A stretch of DNA of 12,587 bases from Chlamydiota bacterium (GTDB taxonomy: Bacteria > Chlamydiota > Chlamydiia > Chlamydiales > Rhabdochlamydiaceae), in contig JAAKFC010000027.1 of assembly GCA_011065225.1 (NCBI GenBank), positions 1 to 12,587 of the forward strand, written 5' to 3'. The notes under the pieces are model-generated. The model saw nothing but the letters and a program-made list of their open reading frames with translations. It was not told the DNA's origin and searched no databases. Of this stretch, positions 1 through 6,490 are shown one piece after another. Both the position numbers and the translations under genes were made by a program. The number at the start of each line of letters is the position of its first letter. The first letter of the stretch is position 1.

Positions 1-7
1 GGGTCAC

Positions 8-114
8 AGATTCAAAAATTCCTTTTACCCTCTAAGCCAAAGCAGTCTTTGGATATGGGTCTTTCCTGGATTTTGAATTATTATGCTTGAAAACATAATG
101 TTTCTGTGCATAAT
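8..114. repeat. Dispersed repeat with two hairpins (copy 1, uninterrupted)
   Basis: This stretch is repeated, with about 80% identity by eye, at 5333-5610, where it is split by an inserted element. Both copies share AGATTCAAAAATTCC, CTCTAAGCCAAAG, CTTTGGATA and AAAACATAATGTTTC. Two small hairpins are conserved: CCAAAG/CTTTGG (37-42 with 47-52; the loop is CAGT here and CTGC in the other copy), and an outer ATTATGC/GCATAAT pair (80-86 with 108-114) enclosing AAACAT/ATGTTT (91-96, 98-103). It ends about 10 bases before the ATPase start codon at 124. It has no coding capacity. It could be a fold-back mobile repeat, or a structured leader since both copies lie upstream of a plus-strand gene. The left boundary is uncertain because the window starts here. 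Confidence 0.75.
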
Positions 115-123
115 AATGAGTAG

Positions 124-1530
124 ATGAAGTTTGTCAATAGAAAGCAAGAACTCAGACGACTGAGAGATTTGACCCGTTCCCCAAAAGCTAGCGTTGCTGT
201 TATCTGGGGCCGTCGACGTATGGGGAAAACTCGCCTATTGCTGGAATGGGTAGATCAGCACCAGGGTGTCTATTATGCCGCAGATGAATCTGCAGGATCC
301 ATTCAAAGAAAGTATTTTGCAATAGCTTTAGATCAAGTTCTTCCTAACTTCTCTAAAGTTGAATATCCAGATTGGACAACATTTTTCTCGCGGCTAGCGC
401 GCGATGCTAAACAGGTAAAATGGAGAGGTCCTATTGTTATTGATGAATTGCCTTACTTAATTTCTGTATCTCCAGAGTTTCCTAGTGTTTTACAAAAATT
501 TATTGATGTCGATGCAAAAAAAGCAAATTTAATTATCGCTCTTTGTGGATCTTCACAACGAATGATGCAAGGAGCTATTTTAGAGTCCTCAGCTCCTCTA
601 TATGGAAGGGCAGATGAAATTATTAAGCTTGGTCCAATACCTATTGGTTATATGAAAGAAGCTTTGCATTTCAAAACACCTAGAAAGATTATTGAATCCT
701 ACGCTATTTGGGGAGGGATTCCTCGTTATTGGGAACTTTTAGAAAAAAATAAAAAGAATTTCTTAGAATCTATAGATAAAATTGTTCTTGATCCAATGGG
801 TCCTTTGAATGAAGAACCAAATCGATTACTTCTTGAAGAGTTGCCTTCAGCGATCAATTTACGACCTATCTTAGATGCGATAGGTCTTGGAGCACATCGT
901 CTTTCTGAAGTTGCAAGTCGGATATGTCTTCCTGTGACTTCCCTCGCGAGGCCTATTCAACGACTCTTAGAACTCGATCTTATTCAGAGAGAAACTCCTT
1001 ATGGAGTAAATGCCCAGAATTCAAAAAAAACGCTTTATAAAATTAAAGATCCCTTTATTCGTTTTTGGTTTACTGTTGTTGCTCCAAGGCGTAGTCAATT
1101 TTCTCAAGCGATCTCAACAACTCGAAAACAATGGTTAAAAGAAGCTCTTACAAGTCTTTTTTCTATCACATGGGAAGAATTGTGTCGTCACGCTGTTCCC
1201 AAGCTTTCTCAATATTGGCATGGAGAGATATATGGACAAGCTGGCCGGTTTTGGCATGGTCAAGATCAAGAATGGGATATTTTATCAGAATCTGAAAATC
1301 GATCTACTCTGCTGATAGGTGAAGCTAAATGGACAGCAAAACCCCCTACAACGGCTTTTGTTTATAAAGCGATCGAGCAATTGAAAAGGAAAGGGGTCCC
1401 ACCTATTAAACGCCATTCAAATATTCGATTATTGCATGTTTTGTTTATTTCTGAAAAACCCAAGCAGCTTAAGGAGCCCAAAGGTGTCAGAGTAGTAGAT
1501 GCGAAGGAAATTATTCGCGTCCTAAAATAA
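124..1530 (+). CDS. Archaeal-type ATPase with C-terminal DUF234 (nuclease-like) domain
   Basis: A 468-residue protein of the 'archaeal ATPase' STAND/AAA-like group (PF01637 type) with a C-terminal DUF234-like region. The N-terminal FVNRKQEL (3-10) is the usual entry of this family. The P-loop is GRRRMGKT (29-36), the Walker B strand is PIVIDEL (103-109), and the sensor-like strand ALCGSS is at 139-144. A winged-helix-like middle part follows (about 245-310), then KDPFIRFWF (309-316), typical of the DUF234 junction. The C-terminal part contains EWDIL (383-387) and, after a strand, GEAKW (399-403), which together look like the D...ExK core of a PD-(D/E)xK nuclease fold. No clear Shine-Dalgarno precedes the ATG, but the family N-terminus fits this start. 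The substrate is unknown. These proteins are often multicopy and sporadic in genomes, and a mobile or defence role is possible but not shown here. A repeat copy lies directly upstream. Confidence 0.85.
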   Translation: MKFVNRKQELRRLRDLTRSPKASVAVIWGRRRMGKTRLLLEWVDQHQGVYYAADESAGSIQRKYFAIALDQVLPNFSKVEYPDWTTFFSRLARDAKQVKWRGPIVIDELPYLISVSPEFPSVLQKFIDVDAKKANLIIALCGSSQRMMQGAILESSAPLYGRADEIIKLGPIPIGYMKEALHFKTPRKIIESYAIWGGIPRYWELLEKNKKNFLESIDKIVLDPMGPLNEEPNRLLLEELPSAINLRPILDAIGLGAHRLSEVASRICLPVTSLARPIQRLLELDLIQRETPYGVNAQNSKKTLYKIKDPFIRFWFTVVAPRRSQFSQAISTTRKQWLKEALTSLFSITWEELCRHAVPKLSQYWHGEIYGQAGRFWHGQDQEWDILSESENRSTLLIGEAKWTAKPPTTAFVYKAIEQLKRKGVPPIKRHSNIRLLHVLFISEKPKQLKEPKGVRVVDAKEIIRVLK

Positions 1531-1554
1531 TTTTTATAGGTTTACTGACGTGTA

Positions 1555-1635
1555 TTGCATATATACACATCATGAATGAAGAATTGGTTTTTCCCTTCAT
1601 CGGAGATCACTGCCTTTCTACAGATGTGTTGCATA
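1555..1635. repeat. Degenerate short repeat with TATACACATC end
   Basis: From 1562 the sequence (TATACACATCATGAATGAAG, then AATTGG...TTTT..CC...ATCGGA) resembles the reverse complement of the right end of the repeat at 3520-3697. The other side ends in GATGTG (1623-1628), so CACATC/GATGTG form opposed ends. The 7-mer TTGCATA occurs just outside both ends (1555-1561 and 1629-1635), which could be a target duplication. The rest of the 1531-1823 gap holds no convincing gene. It does contain the strong inverted repeat described separately. Confidence 0.4.
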
Positions 1636-1747
1636 ACTCTCTAGGGAATAAAAAATCCTACACCCTGATTTAGAGCCTCCAGAAAGTAAATATGCAAACG
1701 GCTTCATTTTTGATTGCATTTATCTCACATTTCAGGATACGATGAGG

Positions 1748-1796
1748 TTAAAGCACTCGAATCAAGAGGTCTAACCTCTTGATTCGAGTGGTTTAA
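1748..1796. promoter_or_regulatory. Perfect 17-bp inverted repeat upstream of the nucleotidyltransferase operon
   Basis: CACTCGAATCAAGAGGT (1754-1770) is followed by the 3-base spacer CTA and its exact reverse complement (1774-1790). After one mismatch the symmetry continues with TTAAA/TTTAA (1748-1752, 1792-1796). The centre lies about 52 bases before the ATG at 1824. It is not followed by a run of T, so a standard intrinsic terminator for the upstream ATPase is less likely, although not excluded. An operator bound by the winged-helix protein of the downstream operon, or an RNA hairpin in its leader, fits the position. AbiEi-type antitoxins are known to repress their own operon through inverted repeats, which makes the operator reading attractive, but this is inference. 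Confidence 0.6.
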
Positions 1797-1823
1797 GTTA
1801 TCGAAATAATCGGGTGGGGTTGC

Positions 1824-2402
1824 ATGAAGAAATTGGATCTTAATGTTTTAGAGCAAGCATTGGACATGCTTGGGCAATTGCTAAAAGATCGAGAACAATA
1901 TTGCGAGGTTGTGGCAGTTGGAGGGGGAGGTCTACTTCTTTTAGGGCAAATAGCTCGCCCAACGAGAGATTTGGATTTGGTGGCTCTTATCGAATCGGGT
2001 GAATTTATCTCAGCAAAACCATTGCCTACGTTCTTGTCTCAAGCAATTAGGGATGTAGGGTTGGCAATGGAATTAGGAGAGGAATGGATAAATGCTGGAC
2101 CCGCATCTTTATTTGAGATGGGACTGCCTCATGGTTTCAAAAGTCGTATGCAAATGAGAAGTTTCGGAGGACTCACCGTTTATTTTGCGGGACGATTTGA
2201 CCAAATCTGCTTCAAGCTTTATGCCGCTGTCGATCAAGGACCAGAAAGCAAACATTTTGCTGATCTAAAACTGTTGGACCCTTCAGAAAAGGAGCTTCAA
2301 GAAGCAAAACTGTGGTGTGTGACACAAGATGTTTCTGAAGAATTTGCCAACTTATTAGATGAAGTTTTAATTGTAATGGAGCAAACAATTGCAAAGTCTT
2401 AG
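1824..2402 (+). CDS. Nucleotidyltransferase-fold protein (DUF6036 / AbiEii-like)
   Basis: A 192-residue protein with the signature of a minimal nucleotidyltransferase. A glycine-rich turn, VGGGGLLLL (32-40), leads into RPTRDLDLV (45-53), in which D49 and D51 are the expected metal-binding pair. A further conserved-looking block is FDQICFKLYAAVDQG (125-139), then KHFADLKLLDPSEKEL (143-158), matching the 'K-hxxDL..L.P...EL..A..W' pattern of DUF6036 proteins. W164 continues this. AbiEii-like members of this superfamily can act as toxins that transfer nucleotides to tRNA; whether this one does is unknown. A G-rich stretch (GGGTGGGG) just upstream of the ATG may serve as ribosome binding site. The gene overlaps the next by 14 bases, so the two are almost certainly co-translated. 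Confidence 0.75.
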   Translation: MKKLDLNVLEQALDMLGQLLKDREQYCEVVAVGGGGLLLLGQIARPTRDLDLVALIESGEFISAKPLPTFLSQAIRDVGLAMELGEEWINAGPASLFEMGLPHGFKSRMQMRSFGGLTVYFAGRFDQICFKLYAAVDQGPESKHFADLKLLDPSEKELQEAKLWCVTQDVSEEFANLLDEVLIVMEQTIAKS

Positions 2403-3288
2403 TGAAAAAATTGACCAATACTTACTTGATCTTGCATGGAGTCTATGGACAGAACTTGGAGTAGCTGGAGTAAAAAGACGCCATCAAACTTCTTTAATTT
2501 TTCTTGAAGAGCTCATTTTGCTCACGGTTATCCTTAGCGATAAAGATCCTCGGCTTCGAGATGAAGCGCTAGATTGGTGTGTGCGACATCATCATTTTGT
2601 TTCAATAAGTAGGCTTCAAACGCTTATCAAGAGCTTGGGATCTTCGATTCATCAACCATTTTCCCTATTTGCTGTAACTCTGAATGCAGTTTCCCGATCT
2701 AAGTGGCCAGTTTTTGTAAAAGCAGCTCCTTTTAAATTTACGCCAAGTGAAAAATCTCGGCCTCCTCAATGTGAATTGCCTTCTCTTCTCTCCCTGCGAC
2801 TTCGAGCTTTATTTGGCGTTGGAGCTCGCTCAGATCTCATGACATTTTTTCTAACACAAAGAAGAGGGGAATTCACAGCGGCTGATACTGCCGAAATAGG
2901 ATACAGCAAAAGAAGTCTCGCTGCTCTGCTTGAAGATTTTGTTCGGTCTGGTTTTTTCGATTCGTATACAGTCCAAAACAAACGGTATTACCGTTTCATA
3001 AAACGGGATCTGATGACAAAAACAGTTGGTCAATTGCCGAAAATTACCCCGCCATGGAGACAATTTATCGAAATCCTCCTTCCACTGCGTTCATGCATTC
3101 AGCAGGTGGAAAAAAAATCGGAGGTGACAAAGTTGGTTGAAATAAAAAAGGCATTATTGAAAGTTGAAAATCAATTGCATAGGTTAAGCGTGGTCGCGCC
3201 CCCTTCTTTAGAATCTGATCCCTCGGTCTATTGGAATTCTTTTGCTGATTGGATCCTAAAAATTTTGAAGGATTTTGCGGGAACCTAA
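2389..3288 (+). CDS. Winged-helix partner protein of the nucleotidyltransferase
   Basis: A 299-residue protein I cannot name. The start is read as TTG at 2389, because the frame is closed at 2374 and a GGAG sits 7 bases upstream (2378-2381); no ATG is available near the N-terminus. Residues 1-85 are helical, with WSLWTELGV and LSDKDPRLRDEALDW as recognisable blocks. Residues about 136-205 look like a winged helix: LRLRALFGVGARSDLMTFFL, then a recognition-helix region YSKRSLAALLEDFVRSGFF and a wing with YTVQNKRYYRF. The C-terminal third is helical with lysine-rich stretches. The 14-base overlap with the nucleotidyltransferase gene suggests a fixed pair, such as toxin and DNA-binding antitoxin. 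The order (nucleotidyltransferase first) is the reverse of classical AbiEi-AbiEii. A miniature repeat begins 7 bases after the stop. Confidence 0.7.
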   Translation: MQSLSEKIDQYLLDLAWSLWTELGVAGVKRRHQTSLIFLEELILLTVILSDKDPRLRDEALDWCVRHHHFVSISRLQTLIKSLGSSIHQPFSLFAVTLNAVSRSKWPVFVKAAPFKFTPSEKSRPPQCELPSLLSLRLRALFGVGARSDLMTFFLTQRRGEFTAADTAEIGYSKRSLAALLEDFVRSGFFDSYTVQNKRYYRFIKRDLMTKTVGQLPKITPPWRQFIEILLPLRSCIQQVEKKSEVTKLVEIKKALLKVENQLHRLSVVAPPSLESDPSVYWNSFADWILKILKDFAGT

Positions 3289-3291
3289 TCC

Positions 3292-3461
3292 TAGAGGAGA
3301 CACTGAATTACTCATTCACCAGTTCTTCGGCCGAAAGGTATCTGAAAAAGCTAATTTTCAATCTCCATTAACTCTTCGGAGTTAATTACGATCTCCAAAT
3401 TAGTTTTTTCAGCACTTTCGTCTCGAATTTCTGGCAAAGCAGTTATTCAGTATCTCCTAGA
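3292..3461. mobile_element. Fold-back MITE, family 1, copy A (162 bp plus TAGA duplication)
   Basis: The element spans 3296-3457 and is flanked on both sides by TAGA (3292-3295, 3458-3461). Its ends are GGAGACACTGAATTACT on the left and, read inward from the right, GGAGATACTGAATAACT. The whole element is nearly self-complementary: arms GAAAAAGCTAATTT (3344-3357) and AAATTAGTTTTTTC (3397-3410) flank a central stem ATTAACTC/GAGTTAAT (3367-3374, 3379-3386) with loop TTCG, a C(UUCG)G tetraloop if transcribed. About 85% of it recurs at 6326-6486. No ORF of note is present, so it must have been moved by a transposase encoded elsewhere. Confidence 0.88.
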
Positions 3462-3519
3462 GGAATGAGGAAGCTGATTACTGCACTATCCCTCTCACAA
3501 ATGTGAAAGTTATTTCTGA

Positions 3520-3697
3520 TATACACATCGTGAATTCTTCGATCTCCACAAACTCAACTTGAGTTTGCTCCGTCCTCCAGAACGTTCTTCTAGGAAAAAA
3601 TCTTGGCTTTTGGCAGCGAAAGCAATTCACATACCCTCTTAAAAATTCAGGGTTCCGATTTTGGCAAAATTCCAATTCTTCAATTCAGATGTGTATA
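3520..3697. repeat. Repeat with TATACACATC inverted ends
   Basis: Left end TATACACATCGTGAATT (3520-3536) and right end AATTCAGATGTGTATA (3682-3697) are inverted with respect to each other, allowing one indel. The interior is not a full fold-back but holds a tight inverted repeat CAAACTCAA/TTGAGTTTG (3549-3557, 3559-3567). The right end resembles the relic at 1555-1635 in opposite orientation. No clear target duplication was found. It lies directly behind the family 1 element, so the whole 3289-3698 gap is two repeats plus a short unexplained stretch. The stop codon of the neighbouring minus-strand ATPase (3699-3701) sits 2 bases outside the right end. Confidence 0.55.
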
Positions 3698-3698
3698 A

Positions 3699-5192
3699 TT
3701 ATCTCGAAAAAAATGAGAAAAATATATGGGCAATCAAACTTTTGTGACCCTTTGCCTTCCCATAGCGTTTTTCCTGCGCAATGAATTCACGGACTGTCTC
3801 ATCAATCAATGCAGTTGTGAGCTCATTCTTTTCAGTAGATGCTATCTTATTGGAGATTGCCTTGATCATCTTTGAAAGAGCTCTTCCTGTAAAACCTTCT
3901 GTATCGTAGGCAATTCGGTTGATTGTCTTTTCAGTAAAGTGTGTCTCAATTTCTTCTTTTGAAAATCTCTTTGCAATATAGGCACTGAGAATTTCTGCCC
4001 TTTCTGGATATCCAGGTAGAGTTACTTCAATTTTATAATCCATTCGGCTCATCACCGCTTCATCGATGCGCGCAATTCTATTGGTTGCAAGGATAATGGA
4101 GAGGTTCTTGCTTTCTTCACCTGTATGATTCAAAAAGGCATTGATGAGCTCAAGACGCTCTGGGGTATTCATCAAATCGCGGTCCTCTGTCAAACTTTCC
4201 GCCTCATCGATGAAGAGGATGGTTTTTTGCTTCTTTGCCGATTCCATGAGCTTATTGAGTTCGCTTACATGCTCTCCGCGCTTGATATACTGAGCAAGAT
4301 CTCCTCCAGACATTGCCACGTAGCTCATACCCGATTTTTTTACGATTTGCTTTGCAATCATCGTTTTTCCTGTTCCACCAGGGCCATGAAGAATCAGGTT
4401 GGGCAGGAATCCCTTATTCTTACTCGCATTTATCAGTGCAGATGCAAAATCATCCATTCTGCTGCTAATTTCTTGATTGAAAATCGCATCCACGGGCTTC
4501 TGCGCTTTAAAAATCCGATCTTTAATGCTCCCTAGTCGGTCATAAAGAGGCGTTAGAATGGTTACATTCTTTATCTCTGTAGCAAGCTTAGGTCTTCCAA
4601 TTGCATGTTTATAGCTATAATAGATATAACTGACTAGAAGAGGAGTACCAATGGTCACAGCGCTAGCTAAGGCGATATAAGGAAGTGTATTCCATGTAAT
4701 GCTCGATGTGAGGTTCCCCACAGCACGTCCCAATGAATTTGTAACAGGCTCGCTAAATGCATCAAAGGACTCCGCATATTTTTCCCCAAGTTTGTGAGCT
4801 GCGTTTTCGATTTCTAAATTTTCAGCAAAACTTGATGAAGCTCTGTTGATATTTTTGGCCGCTTCGGCAGCAAACTTTCCTGTATCCAGTTTATTTAAAA
4901 AATTCTCTATAGCTTTGTTAATATTTCCGGCTGCTAGGGAAGAAGTCTTTTCTGTATTCAGGTTTTCAAAAAAAGTTTCAGTAAAAGTCCCAACTTTGCT
5001 GGAAAACTCTTTGGATAAGCCCTTGAAATCCAATTTTTTTACAAATTCTTGTGCGATCCCCGAAGCTTTCTCTGTGATTGATTCTGTATCAGAAAAAAGT
5101 GATTGATATCCAGCTATCCGCTGTTCTAGTTCATCGAAGGCCCCAGTCACGAATTTTCGTGCCATGTCTTCTGTATTAAAAAAATAACTCAT
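3699..5192 (-). CDS. ATAD3-like membrane-anchored AAA+ ATPase
   Basis: A 497-residue AAA+ protein. Residues 1-165 are helical, with repeated segments resembling each other (NINKAIENFLNKLD, NINRASSSFAENLE), probably coiled coil. A hydrophobic segment at about 168-192 is a likely single membrane span. The AAA+ module follows: Walker A GPGGTGKT (270-277), Walker B ILFIDEAES (325-333), sensor 1 ATNR (369-372), a likely arginine finger R383, and sensor 2 GFTGRALS (433-440). SGMSYVAMSGGDLA after Walker A, NAFLNHTGEESKNL before sensor 1, and SRMDYKIEVTLPG match from memory the corresponding parts of mitochondrial ATAD3, and the coiled coil-membrane span-AAA order is the same. ATAD3 acts at the mitochondrial inner membrane; the bacterial role is unknown. 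GAGGT lies 7 bases upstream of the ATG. The C-terminal FFSFFSR runs up to a repeat boundary and may be a recently acquired tail. Confidence 0.85.
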   Translation of the reverse strand: MSYFFNTEDMARKFVTGAFDELEQRIAGYQSLFSDTESITEKASGIAQEFVKKLDFKGLSKEFSSKVGTFTETFFENLNTEKTSSLAAGNINKAIENFLNKLDTGKFAAEAAKNINRASSSFAENLEIENAAHKLGEKYAESFDAFSEPVTNSLGRAVGNLTSSITWNTLPYIALASAVTIGTPLLVSYIYYSYKHAIGRPKLATEIKNVTILTPLYDRLGSIKDRIFKAQKPVDAIFNQEISSRMDDFASALINASKNKGFLPNLILHGPGGTGKTMIAKQIVKKSGMSYVAMSGGDLAQYIKRGEHVSELNKLMESAKKQKTILFIDEAESLTEDRDLMNTPERLELINAFLNHTGEESKNLSIILATNRIARIDEAVMSRMDYKIEVTLPGYPERAEILSAYIAKRFSKEEIETHFTEKTINRIAYDTEGFTGRALSKMIKAISNKIASTEKNELTTALIDETVREFIAQEKRYGKAKGHKSLIAHIFFSFFSR

Positions 5193-5332
5193 TATTTTAC
5201 CTCATAATATAATAATACTTGATTAATTGTTGTATATTTTAACAAAAATCTTAAATGTATGTAAGCAATAAAAAAGAAAAGGGGAATTACTCATAAATCC
5301 TTGGTTTTGGTAGAAGAATGACTGTTTTTGAT

Positions 5333-5610
5333 AGATTCAAAAATTCCCTTGCTCTCTAAGCCAAAGCTGCCTTTGGATAGGGATCTTCCCTGGGATTTTC
5401 TTCAAATTATTTATGCTTAGAGACCTTCTCTGAATTAAATTTTGCACTCCTGGAAATCTTTGGGACCTTGTTTCATTTTTTTTGCTCAGCCATGTTAATT
5501 CAACATTGTCTTTGCTAAAAAAATAAAAAATCTCTCCAAATCTTTCTTCAGGCCTGCTAAAATTTAATTCAGAGAAGGTCTCTTAAAAACATAATGTTTC
5601 AGTGCATAAT
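5333..5610. repeat. Dispersed repeat copy 2, interrupted by a MITE
   Basis: Positions 5333-5419 and 5583-5610 together match the repeat at 8-114. The hairpin CCAAAG/CTTTGG is kept at 5361-5366 and 5371-5376, and the final GCATAAT is at 5604-5610. The match breaks exactly at the TTA duplications of the 163-bp element described next. Together they account for most of the 5193-5716 intergenic gap; I see no gene, promoter or RNA I can support in 5193-5332 or 5611-5716. Confidence 0.75.
5417..5585. mobile_element. MITE, family 2 (163 bp, 24-bp perfect ends, TTA duplication)
   Basis: The element is 5420-5582. Its first 24 bases (beginning GAGACCTTCTCTGAATTAAA) are exactly reverse-complementary to its last 24 (5559-5582), and weaker symmetry continues inward for about 20 more bases. 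TTA flanks both sides (5417-5419, 5583-5585). The uninterrupted repeat at 8-114 reads GCTTGAAAACAT where this copy has GCTTA-element-TTAAAAACAT, so removing the element and one TTA restores the parent with one base change. No transposase ORF is inside. A 3-bp TNA-type duplication is known from some IS5-related transposons, a possible but unproven source. Confidence 0.92.
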
Positions 5611-5716
5611 TTTTGGAGGTTCGATCCGCTCTATGGGGAGAACAGTAAAGTATAAAATAAATTCTTTAATCATCTGCAGATGAAGAAAATGAATCTTTCT
5701 TGTAAAATAATTCTCT

Positions 5717-6325
5717 ATGGATATTTCAAGCCTTTCTTCAATCGCATTCATTAGTCTTTTGGCGGCGATGAGCCCAGGGCCTGATTTTGCGGTAGTTACA
5801 AAAAATTGCCTATCAGGAACTTTTAAAGCAGGCTTTTTAACAGCCTTAGGCGTTTCATCTGCTCTTTTAATTCATATTTCTTATTGCCTTTTTGGGCTCG
5901 CCATTGTCATACAGCAGTCACCTGTAGTGTTCCATATTTTGCAGTATCTTGGTGCAGCATATTTGTTCTATTTGGGGATGATGCTTCTTAAGGAAAAGAT
6001 TTCGACTGAAAGTCTCCTAGAGAAAAATAATGAAAAAAAGAAGAATGCGTTTCTTTCTGGATTTCTATGTAATTTACTAAATCCCAAAGCTACGCTCTTT
6101 ATTTTGAGTTTATTTACTCAATTTATAGATCCTTCGATGAGTTTCTTTGGAAAAGTTGCAATAGGAAGTATGATTTCTTGTATAGGTTTACTGTGGTTTA
6201 TATTGCTTTCCTATTTGATCACACACCGCCTACTTCAAAAGCACTTTGCACGTTTTCAACTCATAATAACGAAAGTAATGGGCATTGCATTGTGCATTTT
6301 GGCAGTCTATATAGCGTTCTTTTAA
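5717..6325 (+). CDS. LysE/RhtB family amino-acid exporter
   Basis: A 202-residue inner-membrane protein, the usual length for LysE/RhtB/threonine-homoserine exporters. The N-terminal signature AMSPGPDFAVVTKN (17-30) and the cytoplasmic-loop motif LCNLLNPKATLFIL (117-130) are diagnostic, and about six hydrophobic segments can be counted (5-25, 40-62, 70-92, 112-135, 146-168, 184-202). The family exports amino acids such as lysine, threonine or homoserine using the proton gradient; the substrate here cannot be told from sequence. No good Shine-Dalgarno precedes the ATG, but the family N-terminus fits this start. The stop codon TAA lies inside the left TTAA target duplication of the downstream miniature element. 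Confidence 0.92.
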   Translation: MDISSLSSIAFISLLAAMSPGPDFAVVTKNCLSGTFKAGFLTALGVSSALLIHISYCLFGLAIVIQQSPVVFHILQYLGAAYLFYLGMMLLKEKISTESLLEKNNEKKKNAFLSGFLCNLLNPKATLFILSLFTQFIDPSMSFFGKVAIGSMISCIGLLWFILLSYLITHRLLQKHFARFQLIITKVMGIALCILAVYIAFF

Positions 6326-6490
6326 GGAAACACTGAACAACTCATTCGCCAGCTCTTCGGCCAAAAGCATCTGAAAAAGCTAATTTTCAATCTCCATTAA
6401 CTCTTCTGAGTTAATTACGATCTCCAAATTAACTTTTTCAACACTTTTTTCTCGAATTTCTGGCAAAGCAGTTATTCAGTGTTTCCTTAA
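6322..6490. mobile_element. Fold-back MITE, family 1, copy B (161 bp plus TTAA duplication)
   Basis: The element is 6326-6486, flanked by TTAA on both sides (6322-6325, 6487-6490). The ends are GGAAACACTGAACAACT and, read inward from the right, GGAAACACTGAATAACT. It shares most of its sequence with 3296-3457, including the central stem ATTAACTC/GAGTTAAT (6396-6403, 6408-6415), here with loop TTCT. Both arms are nearly complementary along the whole length. It fills the complete gap between the convergent lysE-type gene and the small membrane protein gene, whose stop codons lie within the two TTAA copies. It may now work as a two-way transcription terminator, which is inference. Confidence 0.92.

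Noticed and set aside
3478..3675. A 65-codon open frame on the minus strand
   Set aside because: It lies inside the repeat at 3520-3697, lacks a ribosome binding site and shows no protein-like features.
4125..4535. A 136-codon open frame on the plus strand inside the ATAD3-like gene
   Set aside because: It is antisense to the Walker A and Walker B coding region, has no ribosome binding site and no recognisable domain; the opposite strand fully explains it.
5613..5632. GGAGGTTCGATCC, resembling the T-arm of a tRNA and a possible attachment site
   Set aside because: No matching acceptor, D-arm or anticodon arm is present upstream and the 3' part does not pair; the motif alone is too short.
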